Below, piece by piece: positions 50,599 to 59,297 of a stretch of DNA of 64,000 bases. Source of the DNA: Streptomyces sp. NBRC 110611 (GTDB lineage: Bacteria > Actinomycetota > Actinomycetes > Streptomycetales > Streptomycetaceae). Numbering within the stretch: the stretch's first letter is position 1; each line of letters begins with the position of its first letter. Where the stretch lies: contig NZ_BBUY01000012.1 in assembly GCF_001590865.1 (NCBI RefSeq), positions 1-64,000 of the forward strand, in the 5' to 3' direction. The notes under the pieces were generated by a model that was not told the origin of the DNA, ran no database searches, and saw only the letters and a list, made by a program, of their open reading frames with translations. Made by a program: the position numbers and the translations under genes.

Positions 50599-51930
50599 TC
50601 AGGACCAGGTGACGGGGAGGGTGAGGGGGGATTTGCTGGGGGACTCGTCGTCCCAGACGGCGGGGTGTCCGTCCGCCGGGGTCAGGTTCGGGAAGTGGTC
50701 GAACAGGGCTTCCAGGCCCACGGTCATCTGGGCCCGGGCGAGGTGCGAGCCGATGCAGTTGTGCGCCCCGCGGCCGAACATGAGGTGTGGGTTGTCGCTG
50801 CGGCACAGGTCGAGCCGGTCGGCGTCGGGGAAGACGGTGCCGTCGCGGTTGGCGGCGGCGAGCACGGGCAGCACGGCGTCGCCCGCGCGGATCGTCTGCC
50901 CGTGCAGCTCGAAGTCCTCGACGGCCTGGAGGACGACGACACCGTTCATCACCGGTACGTAGCGGACGAGTTCCTCGACCGCGCGGGGCAGCAGGTCGCG
51001 GTTGTCGCGCAGCCGGGCGTAGTGGCCGGGTTCGGTCAGCAGAGCCACCACGGCGTCGGCCAGGAACATCGTGCTCGTCCGATAGCCCGCGACGAGCATG
51101 GACAGGCCGAAGTTCACCACGCTCTCCTGGTCCACGACGCCGGCGTCGCACTGGCGGACCAGTCCGGTGAGCATGTCGTCGCCGGGCGTGCGCCGTTTAC
51201 GGTCGATGAGTGAGCCGATGTACTCCCGCAGTTGACGGGTGACCTTGCGCCCCTCCTCCAGCGTGAGCATCGCGCCGAGCGCGGCGTCCGCCATGGGCAG
51301 GAAGTGCTCGCTGTCCTCGTACGGGATGCCGACCAGGTCGCACATCACCCGCAGCGGATAGGGCTCCAGGTAGCCCGCTACCAGGTCGCCCGGCCGGCCG
51401 CCGGCGGCGAAGGTGTCCAGCAGTTCGTCCGCGGCCCGGCGCATGACCGGCACCTGGCGGCGGATGGCGCGGACACTGAAGGGCTCGGCCAGGGCCCGGC
51501 GCAGGGCCAGGTGCTGGGGGCCGTCCAGCTCCATCATCGTGACCAGGCCCGGTTCGGCCGCGCCGGCGTCGTCGTTCGCGTCCGGGCGGGCCGGCCAGTC
51601 GTTGATGGTCGGCCTGATCAGCCGGGGGTCGGCGATCAGCTGCCGGACATCGTCGTAACGGGTGACGTACCAGGCGGTGGCGCCGAACGGCAGACGCACC
51701 TTCGCCACCGGGCACTCCCGGCGCAGCTGCTCGTACTCCGCGGGCGGGCCCATCGTGCCGAGCGGCGGTACGGGAAGGTCCAGCACCGGCGCGTCCAGCA
51801 CCGGCGCGTCCAGCACCGGCACGTCGAGAACAGGCGCGTCGCGTACGAGCGTTGCGTCGGGTTCGGGCGCGTCGCGTACGGGTGAGTCCGCCGTGGGGTG
51901 CGGGCCGGCGGTCGCGGGGCACTCACGCAT
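50599..51930 (-). CDS. Cytochrome P450 with unusual I-helix
   Basis: A 443-residue P450. Haem loop FGRGAHNCIGSHLAR (Cys about 392), K-helix ExxR in VEELVRYVPV. The I-helix reads LVAGYRTSTMF: where most P450s have A-G-x-(E/D)-T, an Arg (about 284) replaces the acid, so oxygen activation may depend on substrate or water instead. The first 75 residues include VLDAPVLDAPVLD repeats from a 15 bp tandem array. GGAGGG precedes the ATG at 51930, which overlaps the NRPS stop by eight bases. Third gene of a PPOX / A-T-reductase / P450 operon; it probably tailors the reductase product. Confidence 0.92.
   Translation of the reverse strand: MRECPATAGPHPTADSPVRDAPEPDATLVRDAPVLDVPVLDAPVLDAPVLDLPVPPLGTMGPPAEYEQLRRECPVAKVRLPFGATAWYVTRYDDVRQLIADPRLIRPTINDWPARPDANDDAGAAEPGLVTMMELDGPQHLALRRALAEPFSVRAIRRQVPVMRRAADELLDTFAAGGRPGDLVAGYLEPYPLRVMCDLVGIPYEDSEHFLPMADAALGAMLTLEEGRKVTRQLREYIGSLIDRKRRTPGDDMLTGLVRQCDAGVVDQESVVNFGLSMLVAGYRTSTMFLADAVVALLTEPGHYARLRDNRDLLPRAVEELVRYVPVMNGVVVLQAVEDFELHGQTIRAGDAVLPVLAAANRDGTVFPDADRLDLCRSDNPHLMFGRGAHNCIGSHLARAQMTVGLEALFDHFPNLTPADGHPAVWDDESPSKSPLTLPVTWS
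51778..51837. repeat. 15 bp tandem repeat in the P450 N-terminus
   Basis: Two perfect copies of GTCCAGCACCGGCGC, a third with one change, and a fourth more divergent (51778-51837). They encode the VLDAP repeats. Confidence 0.88.
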
Positions 51931-54900
51931 GCGATCCCTCCTGCCCCTCCCGCGGAGCCGGCGCGGCGGCGTGCCCGTCCGGCAGGGACGGCGCGGCGGG
52001 GCGCTCGATATAGCCGGTCGTATAGAAGAACTCCAGGTAGCGGTCGAGCAGTTGGGCGTCGACCGGCGGGCAGTCCAGGCCGCTGGCGGCGAGCGCGCGC
52101 TCGACGTTGTCACGGCCCAGGGTCGGGAAGGTCCCCTCGAAGAACATCTCCTTGACGGACATGTCCGCCTTGTTGCTGCGGTCCACGCACAGGGACACGA
52201 ACGGCGCGGTGGCGCTCGTGGGGTGCTCTGCGACGTGCTGGACCAGTTCCTCGACCCACTCGTCGTACGGCAGCTGCTGGATGGTGTGCCCCGCGGCACG
52301 CATCCGGTCGAGGACGTCCTGGAAGGCGGCCGGACGCGGGTTGGTCAGGTGGTACGTGTCGTGGGTTGTGGGCTGTCCGGTGGCGATGTGCACGATCGCG
52401 TCGGCGAGGTAGTCGACCGGTACGAAGTCCATCGGCAGCGGGATGTCGGGCGCCAGGCCGGTCTCGGCGACCGTCTTGAACAGCGAGCAGATCGCGGTCT
52501 CGGTGTTGCAGACGCCGCTGCGCCGGTCGCCGGTGATCTCGTACGGGCGGTAGACCGCCACCGGGACCCCTTGGCGCGCGGCGTCCCGCAGGACCTCTTC
52601 GGCGACCCACTTGCTCTCGGCGTAGCCCATGGTGAGGCGGTCGGCGTGGTCCAGCGGCAGGTCCTCGTCGACGTGCCCGACCCCGGCCGTGCCGAAGCCG
52701 GCCAGCACCGCGACGGTGGAGAGGAAGTGCACGGGCACACCCCGTACGGCCGCCAGCCGGATGAGTTCCTTGGTGCCCTCGACGTTGGCCCGGCGCAGCG
52801 CCTCGTACGGGTAGAGGAAGTTGACCTGTGCCGCCGAGTGGATCACCAGGTCGAGGGAGTCGGCGAGCTTCTCGGCGTGGCCGGCCGCCAGGCCGAGGCC
52901 CGGCTCGGCGAGGTCGGCGGGGAAGCAAACGATGCGGCCGGCGTCGCCGTCGGCGGGCGAGAGGCCGAAGCGGGCCAGGTTCGCCAGCACCCGCTGCTGG
53001 GCGTGCGCACCGTCGCGGGCGCGTACGGGGCAGTGCACGCGGGCGTCGGTGGTACGCAACAGGCTGTCGATCAGGAAGGCGCCGACGAATCCGGACGCGC
53101 CGGTCAGCAGTACGTCCTGCGGCCGCTGCCAGTCGGGAGCGGGGCCCCGGCGTGCGGGCAGGGTGAAGCCGAGGCGTCCTTCGGCCCGGAGGTCCGCCGC
53201 GGCCACGGGGGCGGCGGTGGACGCGCGGCCGTCCTGTACGGCGGCGACGGCGGCGGCGAAGCCGCCCAGCGTGGGCGCCTGGAGCAGGCTGCGGATCAGT
53301 GTGCTGCCGTGCCGGGAGTCGATGCCGAGGGCCGCGAGCGTGCGGTTGACGGCCTCGGCGGCGAGGAGCGAGTCACCGCCCAGGCCGAAGAAGCTGTCGC
53401 CGGTGGCCGGGCGCACCCGGAGCACCAGCTGCCAGACATCGGCCAGGGCGTCCGTCAGGGGGTCTGTCAGGGGCTCCGTAAGGGGGTCTGTAAGGGGGGC
53501 CGCCAGAGGGGGCGTCAGGGCGCCCGTCGGGCCGGAGTCTCCCTCGGTGACCGGGGGCACCGGTGACGGGTCCGTGGGGTGGGGGCGTGCGGCCTGGTCC
53601 GGACGGCCGTCCCGGCCGGTGTGGTCCGCCCGGCCGGTGTGGTCTGCCCGGCCCGTGCGGTTCCCCTGATGCTCCCGGTTCTCCTGATCGGTCAGTGTCC
53701 GGAGCTTTCGCCGGTCGACCTTGCCCGCGGGCGTCACGGGGAACTCCGCGACCTCCAGAAGGCGCGCGGGCACTGCCGCGGCCGGCAGCCAGGCGGCGAG
53801 GTCCTGGCGGACCCGGTCCAGGGGCACTGCCGTTCCGGGACGGGCCGGGCTCACATAGCCGATGAGGCTCTCACCGGCCAGCTCGACGACTGCCTCGCCG
53901 ACCGTGTCGTCCGCCCGGAGGCGCGCCTCGACCTCGTCCAGCTCTATCCGGTACCCGCGGAGCTTGATCTGACGGTCCGTCCGGGCGCGGTACTCCAGCA
54001 CCCCGTCCGGACGCAGGACCACGCGGTCACCGGTGCGGTACAGCCGGATGCCGGGGGCGGAGGCAAACGAGGCAGTCCCGGCGGAGGGTGAGATTCCTGC
54101 GGAGGGAGTCTCGGACGGGGGAGTGGTGCCGAAGCTGCGTGAGAGGAAGCGGGCGGCCGTCAGGTCCGGGTCGCCGAGGTACCCCAGGGCCAGGCCGTCT
54201 CCGCCGACCAGCAGTTCACCTTCCTCGCCCACGTCCGCGAGCGTGCCGTCCTCCCGTACGACATAGCAGGCGGAGTTCTCCAGCGGCCGGCCGATCGGCA
54301 CCGATGTCTGGTCCGGCGGCAGGTCGCGCACCAGGTGCGCCGTGGAGACCACGCTGTTCTCGGTCGGGCCGTAGAAGTTGACCACGGTGGTGTCCGGGCA
54401 GGCGGCCTGCACCGCCCGGGTCAGGTCCGGGTCCATCGCCTCGCCGCCCGCCGAGGCGAAGCGCAGCGTCCGCAGCGCCTGCGGCCTGGTGCGGGCCACG
54501 TGGTGGAACACCCCGGTGGTCAGATAGGCGACGGCGACCCGCTCGGTGACCAGCCGCTCCTCCAGCGCCGCCGGGGACAGCAGCTCCTCGCGGTCGACCA
54601 GGACGAGGCAGCCGCCGTTCAGCAGGGCGGACCAGATCTCGATCGTGGAGCTGTCCGAGGACAGCGCGTAGGCGTGCAGGACGCGCTCGCCCGGACGCGG
54701 CCGCTGGGTGACGAGGTCGGAGGTGGCCAGCCGGACCACACCGCGGTGCGGAATGGCCACCGCTTTGGGACGGCCGGTCGTGCCCGAGGTGAACATCACG
54801 TAGGCGCAGTCCGCCGGGGCCACGTCACCGTCCGGGGCCTGCACCGGGACCTGGACCTTGACCGGGGCCTGGACCTGTACCGGGCGGGCGGATGTCCGGC

Positions 54901-55363
54901 CGTTCAGGTCGATGCGGGTGCGGATGCGCCGGATGCGGCAGACGCTGCCCGGCAGGGTGACGACGGTCTGTACGCCCGCGTCGTCGGCCATGGCCTGCAG
55001 CCGCTGGGGCGGGTAGGTGTCATCGAGAGGTACGTAAGCGCAGCCGGTTTTGAGAATTCCCAGGAACGCGACGAGGGCGTCCAGGGATCGGCTTCCGCAC
55101 ACTCCGACGAAGTCGCCGGGACGTACCCCGGAGTCGTGCAGCCGGGCGGCTAATGCGTCAGAACGCTCCTTGAGTTCGCCGTATGTCAATGCCCGGCCGT
55201 GGTGGAGTACGGCGTTCGCCCGGGGACGCAGTGACGCCTGAGCGTCGAATAACTGATGGATGCTCTGGTTCCGGGGATCCCCGGAGACCTGCGGTGCCGG
55301 GAGGCAGGGCGCGCCATCGGCAGGCCCCGCTATCCAGGGTTCGGTCGTCATATCCAGTGCCAC
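51923..55363 (-). CDS. NRPS-like A-T-thioester reductase (TD) protein
   Basis: A 1146-residue protein that activates one carboxylate, loads it on a carrier and releases it by NAD(P)H reduction as aldehyde or alcohol. The A domain (about 35-560) has FTSGTTGRPKA and FYGPTEN. The carrier has LGGDSLLAAE (Ser near 661). The reductase domain (about 735-1120) has LLTGASGFVGAF, HSAAQVNFLYPYEALR and YAESK as the catalytic Tyr-Lys. The pocket read against GrsA is about D-S-I-Y-S-G-F-V-V-K, for which I know no match. The start is the GTG at 55363 (VALDMTTEP), eight bases after GGGAG; the ATG four codons on is the alternative. Linker region contains LTDPLTE repeats. Confidence 0.9.
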   Translation of the reverse strand: MALDMTTEPWIAGPADGAPCLPAPQVSGDPRNQSIHQLFDAQASLRPRANAVLHHGRALTYGELKERSDALAARLHDSGVRPGDFVGVCGSRSLDALVAFLGILKTGCAYVPLDDTYPPQRLQAMADDAGVQTVVTLPGSVCRIRRIRTRIDLNGRTSARPVQVQAPVKVQVPVQAPDGDVAPADCAYVMFTSGTTGRPKAVAIPHRGVVRLATSDLVTQRPRPGERVLHAYALSSDSSTIEIWSALLNGGCLVLVDREELLSPAALEERLVTERVAVAYLTTGVFHHVARTRPQALRTLRFASAGGEAMDPDLTRAVQAACPDTTVVNFYGPTENSVVSTAHLVRDLPPDQTSVPIGRPLENSACYVVREDGTLADVGEEGELLVGGDGLALGYLGDPDLTAARFLSRSFGTTPPSETPSAGISPSAGTASFASAPGIRLYRTGDRVVLRPDGVLEYRARTDRQIKLRGYRIELDEVEARLRADDTVGEAVVELAGESLIGYVSPARPGTAVPLDRVRQDLAAWLPAAAVPARLLEVAEFPVTPAGKVDRRKLRTLTDQENREHQGNRTGRADHTGRADHTGRDGRPDQAARPHPTDPSPVPPVTEGDSGPTGALTPPLAAPLTDPLTEPLTDPLTDALADVWQLVLRVRPATGDSFFGLGGDSLLAAEAVNRTLAALGIDSRHGSTLIRSLLQAPTLGGFAAAVAAVQDGRASTAAPVAAADLRAEGRLGFTLPARRGPAPDWQRPQDVLLTGASGFVGAFLIDSLLRTTDARVHCPVRARDGAHAQQRVLANLARFGLSPADGDAGRIVCFPADLAEPGLGLAAGHAEKLADSLDLVIHSAAQVNFLYPYEALRRANVEGTKELIRLAAVRGVPVHFLSTVAVLAGFGTAGVGHVDEDLPLDHADRLTMGYAESKWVAEEVLRDAARQGVPVAVYRPYEITGDRRSGVCNTETAICSLFKTVAETGLAPDIPLPMDFVPVDYLADAIVHIATGQPTTHDTYHLTNPRPAAFQDVLDRMRAAGHTIQQLPYDEWVEELVQHVAEHPTSATAPFVSLCVDRSNKADMSVKEMFFEGTFPTLGRDNVERALAASGLDCPPVDAQLLDRYLEFFYTTGYIERPAAPSLPDGHAAAPAPREGQEGSHA

Positions 55364-55412
55364 TGGAGTTCTCCCTGCTATTGCCTTGCCGCGCCGTGCA
55401 CCAGCCGGCATT

Positions 55413-55448
55413 GCCGTGGTGAACAAGCCGGCCGTGGTGAACAAGTCG
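55413..55448. repeat. 18 bp tandem duplication upstream of the A-T-TD gene
   Basis: GCCGTGGTGAACAAG followed by CCG or TCG occurs twice in tandem. Confidence 0.85.
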
Positions 55449-55481
55449 ATATTGTTGCCGAATAAACTTTTCGGGTGATCG

Positions 55482-55934
55482 CTAGCTGAACTCCGCGGCG
55501 AATGCCGCGAAGTCGGCCGTACGCCAGCGCTGCGGGCGCATACGGATCAGCACGTCCTCGGTCAGCTGGTGGGCATTGGCCGCCAGGTAGTCCGTGGCTG
55601 TCTCCGCGTCCAGGTACCTGCGGGCCAGGGCCTCGCGGTCGGCGGCCGGCACCGGGTCGACCACGGACACCACCGGGCCTTCCACGCTGACGTATTTGTA
55701 GGGGGCCGATTCGCTCTGCACGCAGATGCTGAACCGTCCGGCGTCGCGAATAAGTCGGGCTTTCAACGACTCCCGGCCGGTCTGCACGATGACCTCTCCG
55801 CCGGGCTGGTAGCCGTACCAGACCGGTACCAGCAAGGGCGCGCTCTCGCCGCGTGGGTCGTCCACTCCCACGACGCCCACATGCAGTCCGGCGAGAAACT
55901 CCTCGCGCGCTGTGACGGACATGGCCAGTTCCAT
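55482..55934 (-). CDS. Pyridoxamine 5'-phosphate oxidase-like (PPOX) flavin/F420 protein
   Basis: A 150-residue split-barrel protein. Features: AGLHVGVVGVDDPRGESAPLLVPVWYGY (flavin-contact strand), TGRESLKARLIRDAGRFSICVQSESAPYKYVSVEG, and RRYLDAETATDYLA. Members bind FMN, F420 or haem and often oxidise or reduce small molecules. GGTGA precedes the ATG at 55934. It is the first gene of the operon with the A-T-TD and P450 genes, and could oxidise the aldehyde-derived cyclic product (for example a dihydropyrazine). The chemistry is inference from co-location. Confidence 0.82.
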   Translation of the reverse strand: MELAMSVTAREEFLAGLHVGVVGVDDPRGESAPLLVPVWYGYQPGGEVIVQTGRESLKARLIRDAGRFSICVQSESAPYKYVSVEGPVVSVVDPVPAADREALARRYLDAETATDYLAANAHQLTEDVLIRMRPQRWRTADFAAFAAEFS

Positions 55935-56675
55935 GACTGGTCACCTCATTCCGGAAAGGATTCATTGAAAAATCGGCAAAGGATGGGCTGCTCGGGGCGG
56001 GCGTTCAAGGACGGCCCTTTCTCCTCGGCGAGCCAGGCAGACAGTAAGAATCGACGCGGCCGGTGTCAACGACGACAGGGGGTGGCGCGCTCCGCGCTCT
56101 CCGCTCAATTCCGGTTCCCGGGGCGCGATATGAACGTTCGGCCGCGCTTTCCCCGGAAACCGCGGGCAAACCAAGCGCGAACCGAGTGGCCGAAAGCGAA
56201 TTGTCGCAGGGGGCGCCACTGGCCTGGCGGATTGCGGAGCGTGCCGGGCGCGGCGGTGATGTTGGCCGGAAGTGTCCGGTGTCGCCCTCCCGCACGGCAT
56301 TCCCGGATCCCGCTGTCCGGGTGACTCCGGCCCTCCCTGTGTGACGTTCGCCATGCGTGTCGCCGGATCGGAACCGTGGTGACGGATTCCGCCCGGGATC
56401 TCCCCTTCCGTTCCTTCATCGGCCGACGGGCGTCCGGGGTGTACGGAGGGGCCTCCGGCGCCCCGGTTGCCCGGGTTGGCCGCCTGGGTGATGCTGGAGA
56501 GCGCCAGGGAGTGGCCGGCCTGGAGTGGCGGGGCCGAGGCATGCCCTGTAGACGACAAACAGCAGGTCAGGGCGAACGACGAACAGTAGGTCAGGGCGAA
56601 CCCGGATCGTGGGAATCCGTGCGGTTCACCCGGTCAGCCACGCTCAGCGCGACAGCGGGCGCGAGGGTGTGCATC
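55935..56675. other. Large intergenic region, no gene recognised
   Basis: A 741 bp gap. The left end (55945-55985) is relatively AT-rich and holds the leftward promoter of the PPOX operon. Reading frames inside lack families and ribosome sites. At 56551-56601 a unit containing CAGGTCAGGGCGAAC or TAGGTCAGGGCGAAC occurs twice. A regulatory RNA or leader peptide cannot be excluded. Confidence 0.5.
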
Positions 56676-56909
56676 GTGATTCGCATGAACAGAACACAGA
56701 CGCATTTCCCCAAGAAAGCCGTTGCACGAGTACTCGCGGTCAGCAGTGCCCTGGGCATTGCTCTCGCGGCAGGGATGGCGACGGCCGGATCCGCCGTAGC
56801 CGCGATGCCCGCCTCACACGCCGTCACCAAGGCTGCGGCTGCGCAGTCGAGCCCGGCGGGTGGAGGCGGCGACGACTACCACTGTGTGATCGTCCTCCTC
56901 TGCAACTGA
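56676..56909 (+). CDS. Small secreted peptide, 77 residues
   Basis: A signal peptide (KKAVARVLAVSSALGIALAAGMATAGSAVAA) is followed by a mature part of about 30 residues ending in GGGGDDYHCVIVLLCN. The two cysteines five residues apart could form a small ring. A GTG at 56676, nine bases after GAGGG, gives the best start; the ATG three codons later is too far from that site. The hydrophobic CVIVLLC end is unusual for a secreted peptide and could sit in the membrane. Confidence 0.6.
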   Translation: MIRMNRTQTHFPKKAVARVLAVSSALGIALAAGMATAGSAVAAMPASHAVTKAAAAQSSPAGGGGDDYHCVIVLLCN

Positions 56910-57233
56910 CGGATAGATCACGCGAGTTCAGGCCAGGCGAGGCGGGCGATGCGGCCCGCGCGGTTCCCTCTCCGTCTCGTCCAGCCTGACGGTGGTGAGT
57001 AGGAGGTTCGCCAAGACGAGAACAGTTGAACTTTGACGGCCGCGCTGTTGAGGGAATCGACAGCGCCGGCCGATCGCGTCGTGGACGTCCGCGTACCCGT
57101 CGGCGTACGTCCGCGTGTGTCTGCGCGCGTCCGCGCGTCACCGAGTGTGTCCGTGCGTCTCCGTGCGTGTCCGGCGGAGGGGATCGTCGTTCTCATCGTA
57201 AAAGCTCATCTCCGCACTTCTCAAGGAGTTTTG
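56910..57233. other. Gap with alternating GTGTCCGTGCG-like simple repeats
   Basis: No gene is supported. At 57110-57180 short CGTGCG/GTGTCC units alternate. The rightward promoter of the next gene lies here; AAGGAG at 57223-57228 is its ribosome site. Confidence 0.5.
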
Positions 57234-57734
57234 ATGCGACGAGTCCTTACGGCGGCCGCTACCGCCGCAGCCGCCCTGTCGCTGGGGTCGGCCGGCGCCG
57301 CCCAGGCTGTCGACCTGCCGCAGGCCACTGACCTGGGCAAGGTGACCGGCGGCGACACCGCCGGTCTGGGTGACGCGACGAGCGGGGCCGCGACGGCGGC
57401 CGGTCAGGCGACGAACGGGGCCGTGCAGGCGGCCGGCGGACTGGCGGGCGGGACGGTGCCCACGGCTGGTGGAGTAGCGGGCTCGGCGGCGGAAGTCCTG
57501 GGCGAGACGGCCAAGGCGGCCACGCAGGGCGGGCTGCCGACGGACGCCCTGCCCGCGGACACGCTGTCGACGGATGCGGTACCGGCCGATGGGGTGTCGG
57601 CCAAGCCGGTCCAGGGGCTGCTCGGTGGCCTGCCGACCAAGGGCCTGCCTGCCAAGGGTCTGCCGAGCACGGACCAGCTGCCGACCAAGGGTCTGCCGAG
57701 CACGGACCAGCTGCCTGCCAAGGGTCTGCTCTAG
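57234..57734 (+). CDS. Secreted Ala/Gly-rich protein with LPxKGLP repeats
   Basis: A 166-residue exported protein. Signal peptide RRVLTAAATAAAALSLGSAGAAQA, a Gly/Ala/Thr-rich body (TSGAATAAGQATNGAVQAAG), then a C-terminal tandem array of GLPTKGLPAKGLPSTDQLPT units encoded by direct repeats at 57630-57730. No cysteine and no sortase motif is present. AAGGAG precedes the ATG. Sometimes annotated as ATP-binding protein without support. A GC-rich terminator follows. Probable cell-wall-associated spacer; function unknown. Confidence 0.78.
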   Translation: MRRVLTAAATAAAALSLGSAGAAQAVDLPQATDLGKVTGGDTAGLGDATSGAATAAGQATNGAVQAAGGLAGGTVPTAGGVAGSAAEVLGETAKAATQGGLPTDALPADTLSTDAVPADGVSAKPVQGLLGGLPTKGLPAKGLPSTDQLPTKGLPSTDQLPAKGLL

Positions 57735-57749
57735 CCCGGCGCACGTCAC

Positions 57750-57794
57750 CGGCCCCGCCCCGTCCCTCCTCGTAGGGCCGGAGCGGGGCCGTTT
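57750..57794 (+). terminator. Terminator after the LPxKGLP protein gene
   Basis: CGGCCCCGC (57750-57758) and GCGGGGCCG (57783-57791) form a 9 bp stem followed by TTT. Confidence 0.82.
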
Positions 57795-57979
57795 CCGTGC
57801 CGCCGACGCACTGCCGGCTACCGGTACCGGCTATCGGCTACCGGCTCGAAACCCCTCATTGGTGTAGGTGTGATTCACCTTCCACATGGGTAACACGCCT
57901 TTCCGATAGGGGCGTTACTAGGGGCGTTGCGGCGCAGGTCGAAGAAGCCCGTGACGCGAACTGGTGGGGGGAGAACCTG

Positions 57980-58462
57980 ATGTCCGACCTGGCGGCCGTT
58001 TCGGCCGAGATCGCGCCCTACCTCGCTCTGGCGGCCAACAGTCTGGGCGCCTCCGTGATCGCCGCCGCACAGCAGCGGATCGCCGAACACACCGTCACGG
58101 CCGGCGAGGGCTTCTTCCGTCGACTGCTGCGCCGTGACGACGGCACCGTCGGCGGCATAGGTGAGGACACCGCCCAGCCACTCGACGCAGCCCGGGCGGA
58201 TGCCCTCGACGCCCGGCTAGCCGCCCTCAACGACCAGGAACGCCGCCTGCTGGCCGCCGCGGTGAGCGACTGGCTGAGGGGCCGCGCCGAGGAGCGGGAC
58301 GCCCCGGCGCTGCTGGACCACCTCACCCGGCACGCCGCATCCGCAGGCGTACGCATCGTCTACAACAGCCCCACCGCGACGGGACAGGGCAGCATCGCGG
58401 CCGGCGAGATCCGCGGCAACGTCTATATGGGAGGCAGTGGACACGACCAGGACGGCTCATGA
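57980..58462 (+). CDS. Helical protein with C-terminal SIAA-type peptide motif (candidate Bell-like effector)
   Basis: A 160-residue protein. Residues 1-115 are helical and partly hydrophobic (APYLALAANSLGASVIAAAQ then QRIAEHTVTAGEGFFRRLLR), an outline like the bacterial HeLo-like (Bell) domain of prion-type signalling effectors. Residues 120-150 form a Gly/Ala/Ser/Asn-rich tail with VYNSPTATGQGSIAAG, EIRGNVYMGG. The same pattern (YNxPxAxGxxSIAAxxIR) occurs at the N-terminus of the next protein. GGGAGA precedes the ATG. Its stop overlaps the next start (ATGA). I know no exact family; the effector reading is inference from shape and gene pairing. Confidence 0.75.
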   Translation: MSDLAAVSAEIAPYLALAANSLGASVIAAAQQRIAEHTVTAGEGFFRRLLRRDDGTVGGIGEDTAQPLDAARADALDARLAALNDQERRLLAAAVSDWLRGRAEERDAPALLDHLTRHAASAGVRIVYNSPTATGQGSIAAGEIRGNVYMGGSGHDQDGS

Positions 58463-59190
58463 GCGAACGCCCGGGCGAGCGCGGCGATATCTACAACATC
58501 CCGCGCGCGGACGGCGATCATTCCATCGCCGCCAACGCCATCAGGAACGTCATCATCAGATGGGTGATGCACCCCAGTGCACGCTGGCTGCCGCTGCTGC
58601 TGGCCTGCGCCGCGCTGGTGATCGCCGGTACGCAGTGGCCGGACGGGCCTGCTCACCAGTACGTCCTGTGGGGCACGCTCGCCGGGCTGTCGCTGATCTC
58701 GGCCGCCGCCCGGGTCCTCAACCGCAAGCCCCGCGATGCCCGGGTGGTCGGCGTCCTCTCCCTGGTCTCCGTTCTGACCACGGTCGGCGGCTGGCTGGCG
58801 TTCCAGAATGTCCTGACGCATGGCGAGGTCGATGTCACCGGGCGGGTACGCATGGAGGGCACTCAGCCGTTGGACGACGTGGCGCACCGCACGCTCACTT
58901 TGCGCCTCGACGCGTCCGCCCTGGCGGAGCAGCGGAACGCCCTGCGGCTGACCCTGGGCATCACCGACCACGACCCGGCCGGTCCGACCTGCCTTCCGGA
59001 CACCCGCGCCACGCTCTTCCTGCTCGCCTCCGGCGCCGCCGCCCAGGTGACGGACGTCCCGCCGGGCGGCACCGCCGAGTTCACGTTGGGCGAGGGCGCC
59101 GGGACCGTACGCATCGGGGTCCGGCTGCACACCGCCCGTGGTTGCCGGATGGACGTCCATGTGACGGGCGCAGTGCTGCACGACGGGTAG
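58459..59190 (+). CDS. Three-helix membrane protein with N-terminal SIAA-type peptide motif
   Basis: A 243-residue protein. Residues 10-31 repeat the motif of the upstream protein (IYNIPRADGDHSIAAN, AIRN). Three membrane helices follow (WLPLLLACAALVIAGTQ, YVLWGTLAGLSLISAAARVL, VVGVLSLVSVLTTVGGWLAF), then an exported beta-rich domain of about 125 residues with two Cys (GPTCLPDTR and ARGCRMDV). The motif is therefore on the cytoplasmic side and the sensor domain outside, as expected for a receptor that signals to a partner. Translationally coupled to the upstream gene. No named family recognised. Confidence 0.75.
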   Translation: MSERPGERGDIYNIPRADGDHSIAANAIRNVIIRWVMHPSARWLPLLLACAALVIAGTQWPDGPAHQYVLWGTLAGLSLISAAARVLNRKPRDARVVGVLSLVSVLTTVGGWLAFQNVLTHGEVDVTGRVRMEGTQPLDDVAHRTLTLRLDASALAEQRNALRLTLGITDHDPAGPTCLPDTRATLFLLASGAAAQVTDVPPGGTAEFTLGEGAGTVRIGVRLHTARGCRMDVHVTGAVLHDG

Positions 59191-59297
59191 CCCGGCGATG
59201 GGCAGCGACGGGCATTGACGGGCATCGGTGGGCATCGATGGCTGGTGGGGCGGCCCGACGACGAGGTACGAGGCCACAGGGAGGACGGGGGAGAGCC

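Noticed and set aside
52107..53566. Plus-strand open frames opposite the A-T-reductase gene
   Set aside because: They are shadows; the minus strand has all expected NRPS motifs.
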